Assembly (NCBI GenBank): GCA_016710065.1
Contig: JADJLP010000001.1
Location: 1,054,001 to 1,118,000, forward strand
DNA from: Candidatus Ideonella esbjergensis
Lineage (GTDB): Bacteria; Pseudomonadota; Gammaproteobacteria; Burkholderiales; Burkholderiaceae_C
Reading direction: 5' to 3'
DNA: 64,000 bases
Position 1 is the stretch's first letter. Every line of letters begins with the position of its first letter. Under the pieces are notes generated by a model that saw only the letters and a program-made list of their open reading frames with translations, was not told where the DNA came from and did not search any database. Positions 63,641 to 64,000 of the stretch are shown here, in pieces. The position numbers and the translations under genes are program-made.

Positions 63641-64000
63641 ATGCACTGGCCTTCCCCGTTTTCCCGCAGGTTGACCGACTGGGCGCCCTATGCCCTGGCG
63701 GTGGCCGCACTGGCGACGCTGGTGGTGGTGCTGGCCGCGCTGGCCATACGCCAGGAGCACGACCGGCGGCGTCAATACGCCACCAGCGTCACCCGCAACA
63801 TGGCGCTGCTGATCGAGGCCCAGTTGGCGGCGGTGCTGGCCCAGGCCGATCTGTCATTGCAGGCCAGGGGGGCGGTGATGCCCGGGCAAGCCAGCACTTG
63901 GGCGGCTGGGCATGTCACACCCGCACCGGGCTTGCGGGTGCGCGGCCCCTTGAAGGATGCCGGCGGGCGCTGGGTGATGCAGCTGGCACGGGCCTCGGCC
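63641..64000 (+). CDS. Membrane-anchored sensor protein, N-terminal part
   Basis: The frame opens at ATG 63641 and is still open at the window end (120 codons). It has one membrane helix (about residues 18-37, LAVAALATLVVVLAALAI). RRRQYATSVTRNMALLIEAQ and a predicted periplasmic region with LAQADLSLQARG follow. This start is common in membrane sensor kinases and diguanylate cyclases with an extracytoplasmic Cache-like domain. The output domain lies outside the window. The 116 bp before it show no gene. Confidence 0.7.
   Translation, partial: MHWPSPFSRRLTDWAPYALAVAALATLVVVLAALAIRQEHDRRRQYATSVTRNMALLIEAQLAAVLAQADLSLQARGAVMPGQASTWAAGHVTPAPGLRVRGPLKDAGGRWVMQLARASA

Overview
The window is high-GC DNA with dense, often overlapping genes and encoded-CCA tRNA genes. 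Its gene families (RarD, PaaG/PaaI/PaaK with a TetR regulator, DUF2783 beside an MhpA-like hydroxylase, DUF1924 cytochrome, SapC-like protein, many GGDEF proteins) point to a betaproteobacterium of the order Burkholderiales, most likely Comamonadaceae. This is inferred from gene content; no rRNA is present to settle it. Most of the window is chromosomal housekeeping and regulatory DNA. Two short stretches (21.4-22.3 kb and 26.0-26.75 kb) and one longer stretch (37.9-44.5 kb) look accessory.

Layout. 0-9 kb: tRNA-Ser(CGA), a Snf2-type helicase, YchJ, TruC, RarD, a DUF808 membrane protein, a secreted peroxiredoxin and an S4-domain protein. 9-17.4 kb: a TonB-dependent receptor, a membrane diguanylate cyclase, an RhlE-type RNA helicase with a long leader, and an M3 oligopeptidase whose 3' end overlaps the helicase tail. 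17.4-21.4 kb: a glutamine-synthetase-like / class III aminotransferase / GntR operon, divergent from aroQ. 21.5-22.1 kb: a decayed group II intron. 22.3-26.0 kb: a multi-PAS HisKA_2 kinase with an ANTAR response regulator. 26.0-26.75 kb: a gene-free inverted-repeat element. 26.75-33.1 kb: histidine kinase, Hpt protein, REC-GGDEF-EAL protein and diguanylate cyclase, probably a phosphorelay feeding c-di-GMP turnover. 33.2-37.9 kb: an unrecognised 540-residue protein, a Tat-exported PhoX-type phosphatase and a double-thioredoxin protein.

38-44.5 kb: an accessory block. A large winged-helix/STAND ATPase regulator diverges from a three-gene operon for a secreted protein, a small membrane protein and an NNMT/PNMT-like methyltransferase. 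The block is bounded by remnants of YgjP-type metallopeptidase genes. One of these is split by an ISL3-family element and lies next to tRNA-Ser(TGA).

44.5-64 kb: a diguanylate cyclase coupled to apaH; a CNNM/CorC-type membrane protein with a SapC-like gene; an IclR regulator divergent from a probable aromatic-degradation operon (MBL protein, FAD hydroxylase, DUF2783, VOC dioxygenase-like protein, fumarylacetoacetase); a TPR-GGDEF gene broken by an in-frame stop; a c-type cytochrome; a BCS1-like AAA ATPase; and a phenylacetate operon (paaG, paaI, paaK, TetR regulator, branched-chain-type binding protein) with a clear promoter and operator. The window ends inside a membrane sensor gene.

Five genes encode GGDEF domains, one of them interrupted, so c-di-GMP signalling is a recurring theme. 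The best candidate for an undescribed system is the 38-42.5 kb regulator / secreted protein / membrane protein / methyltransferase module.
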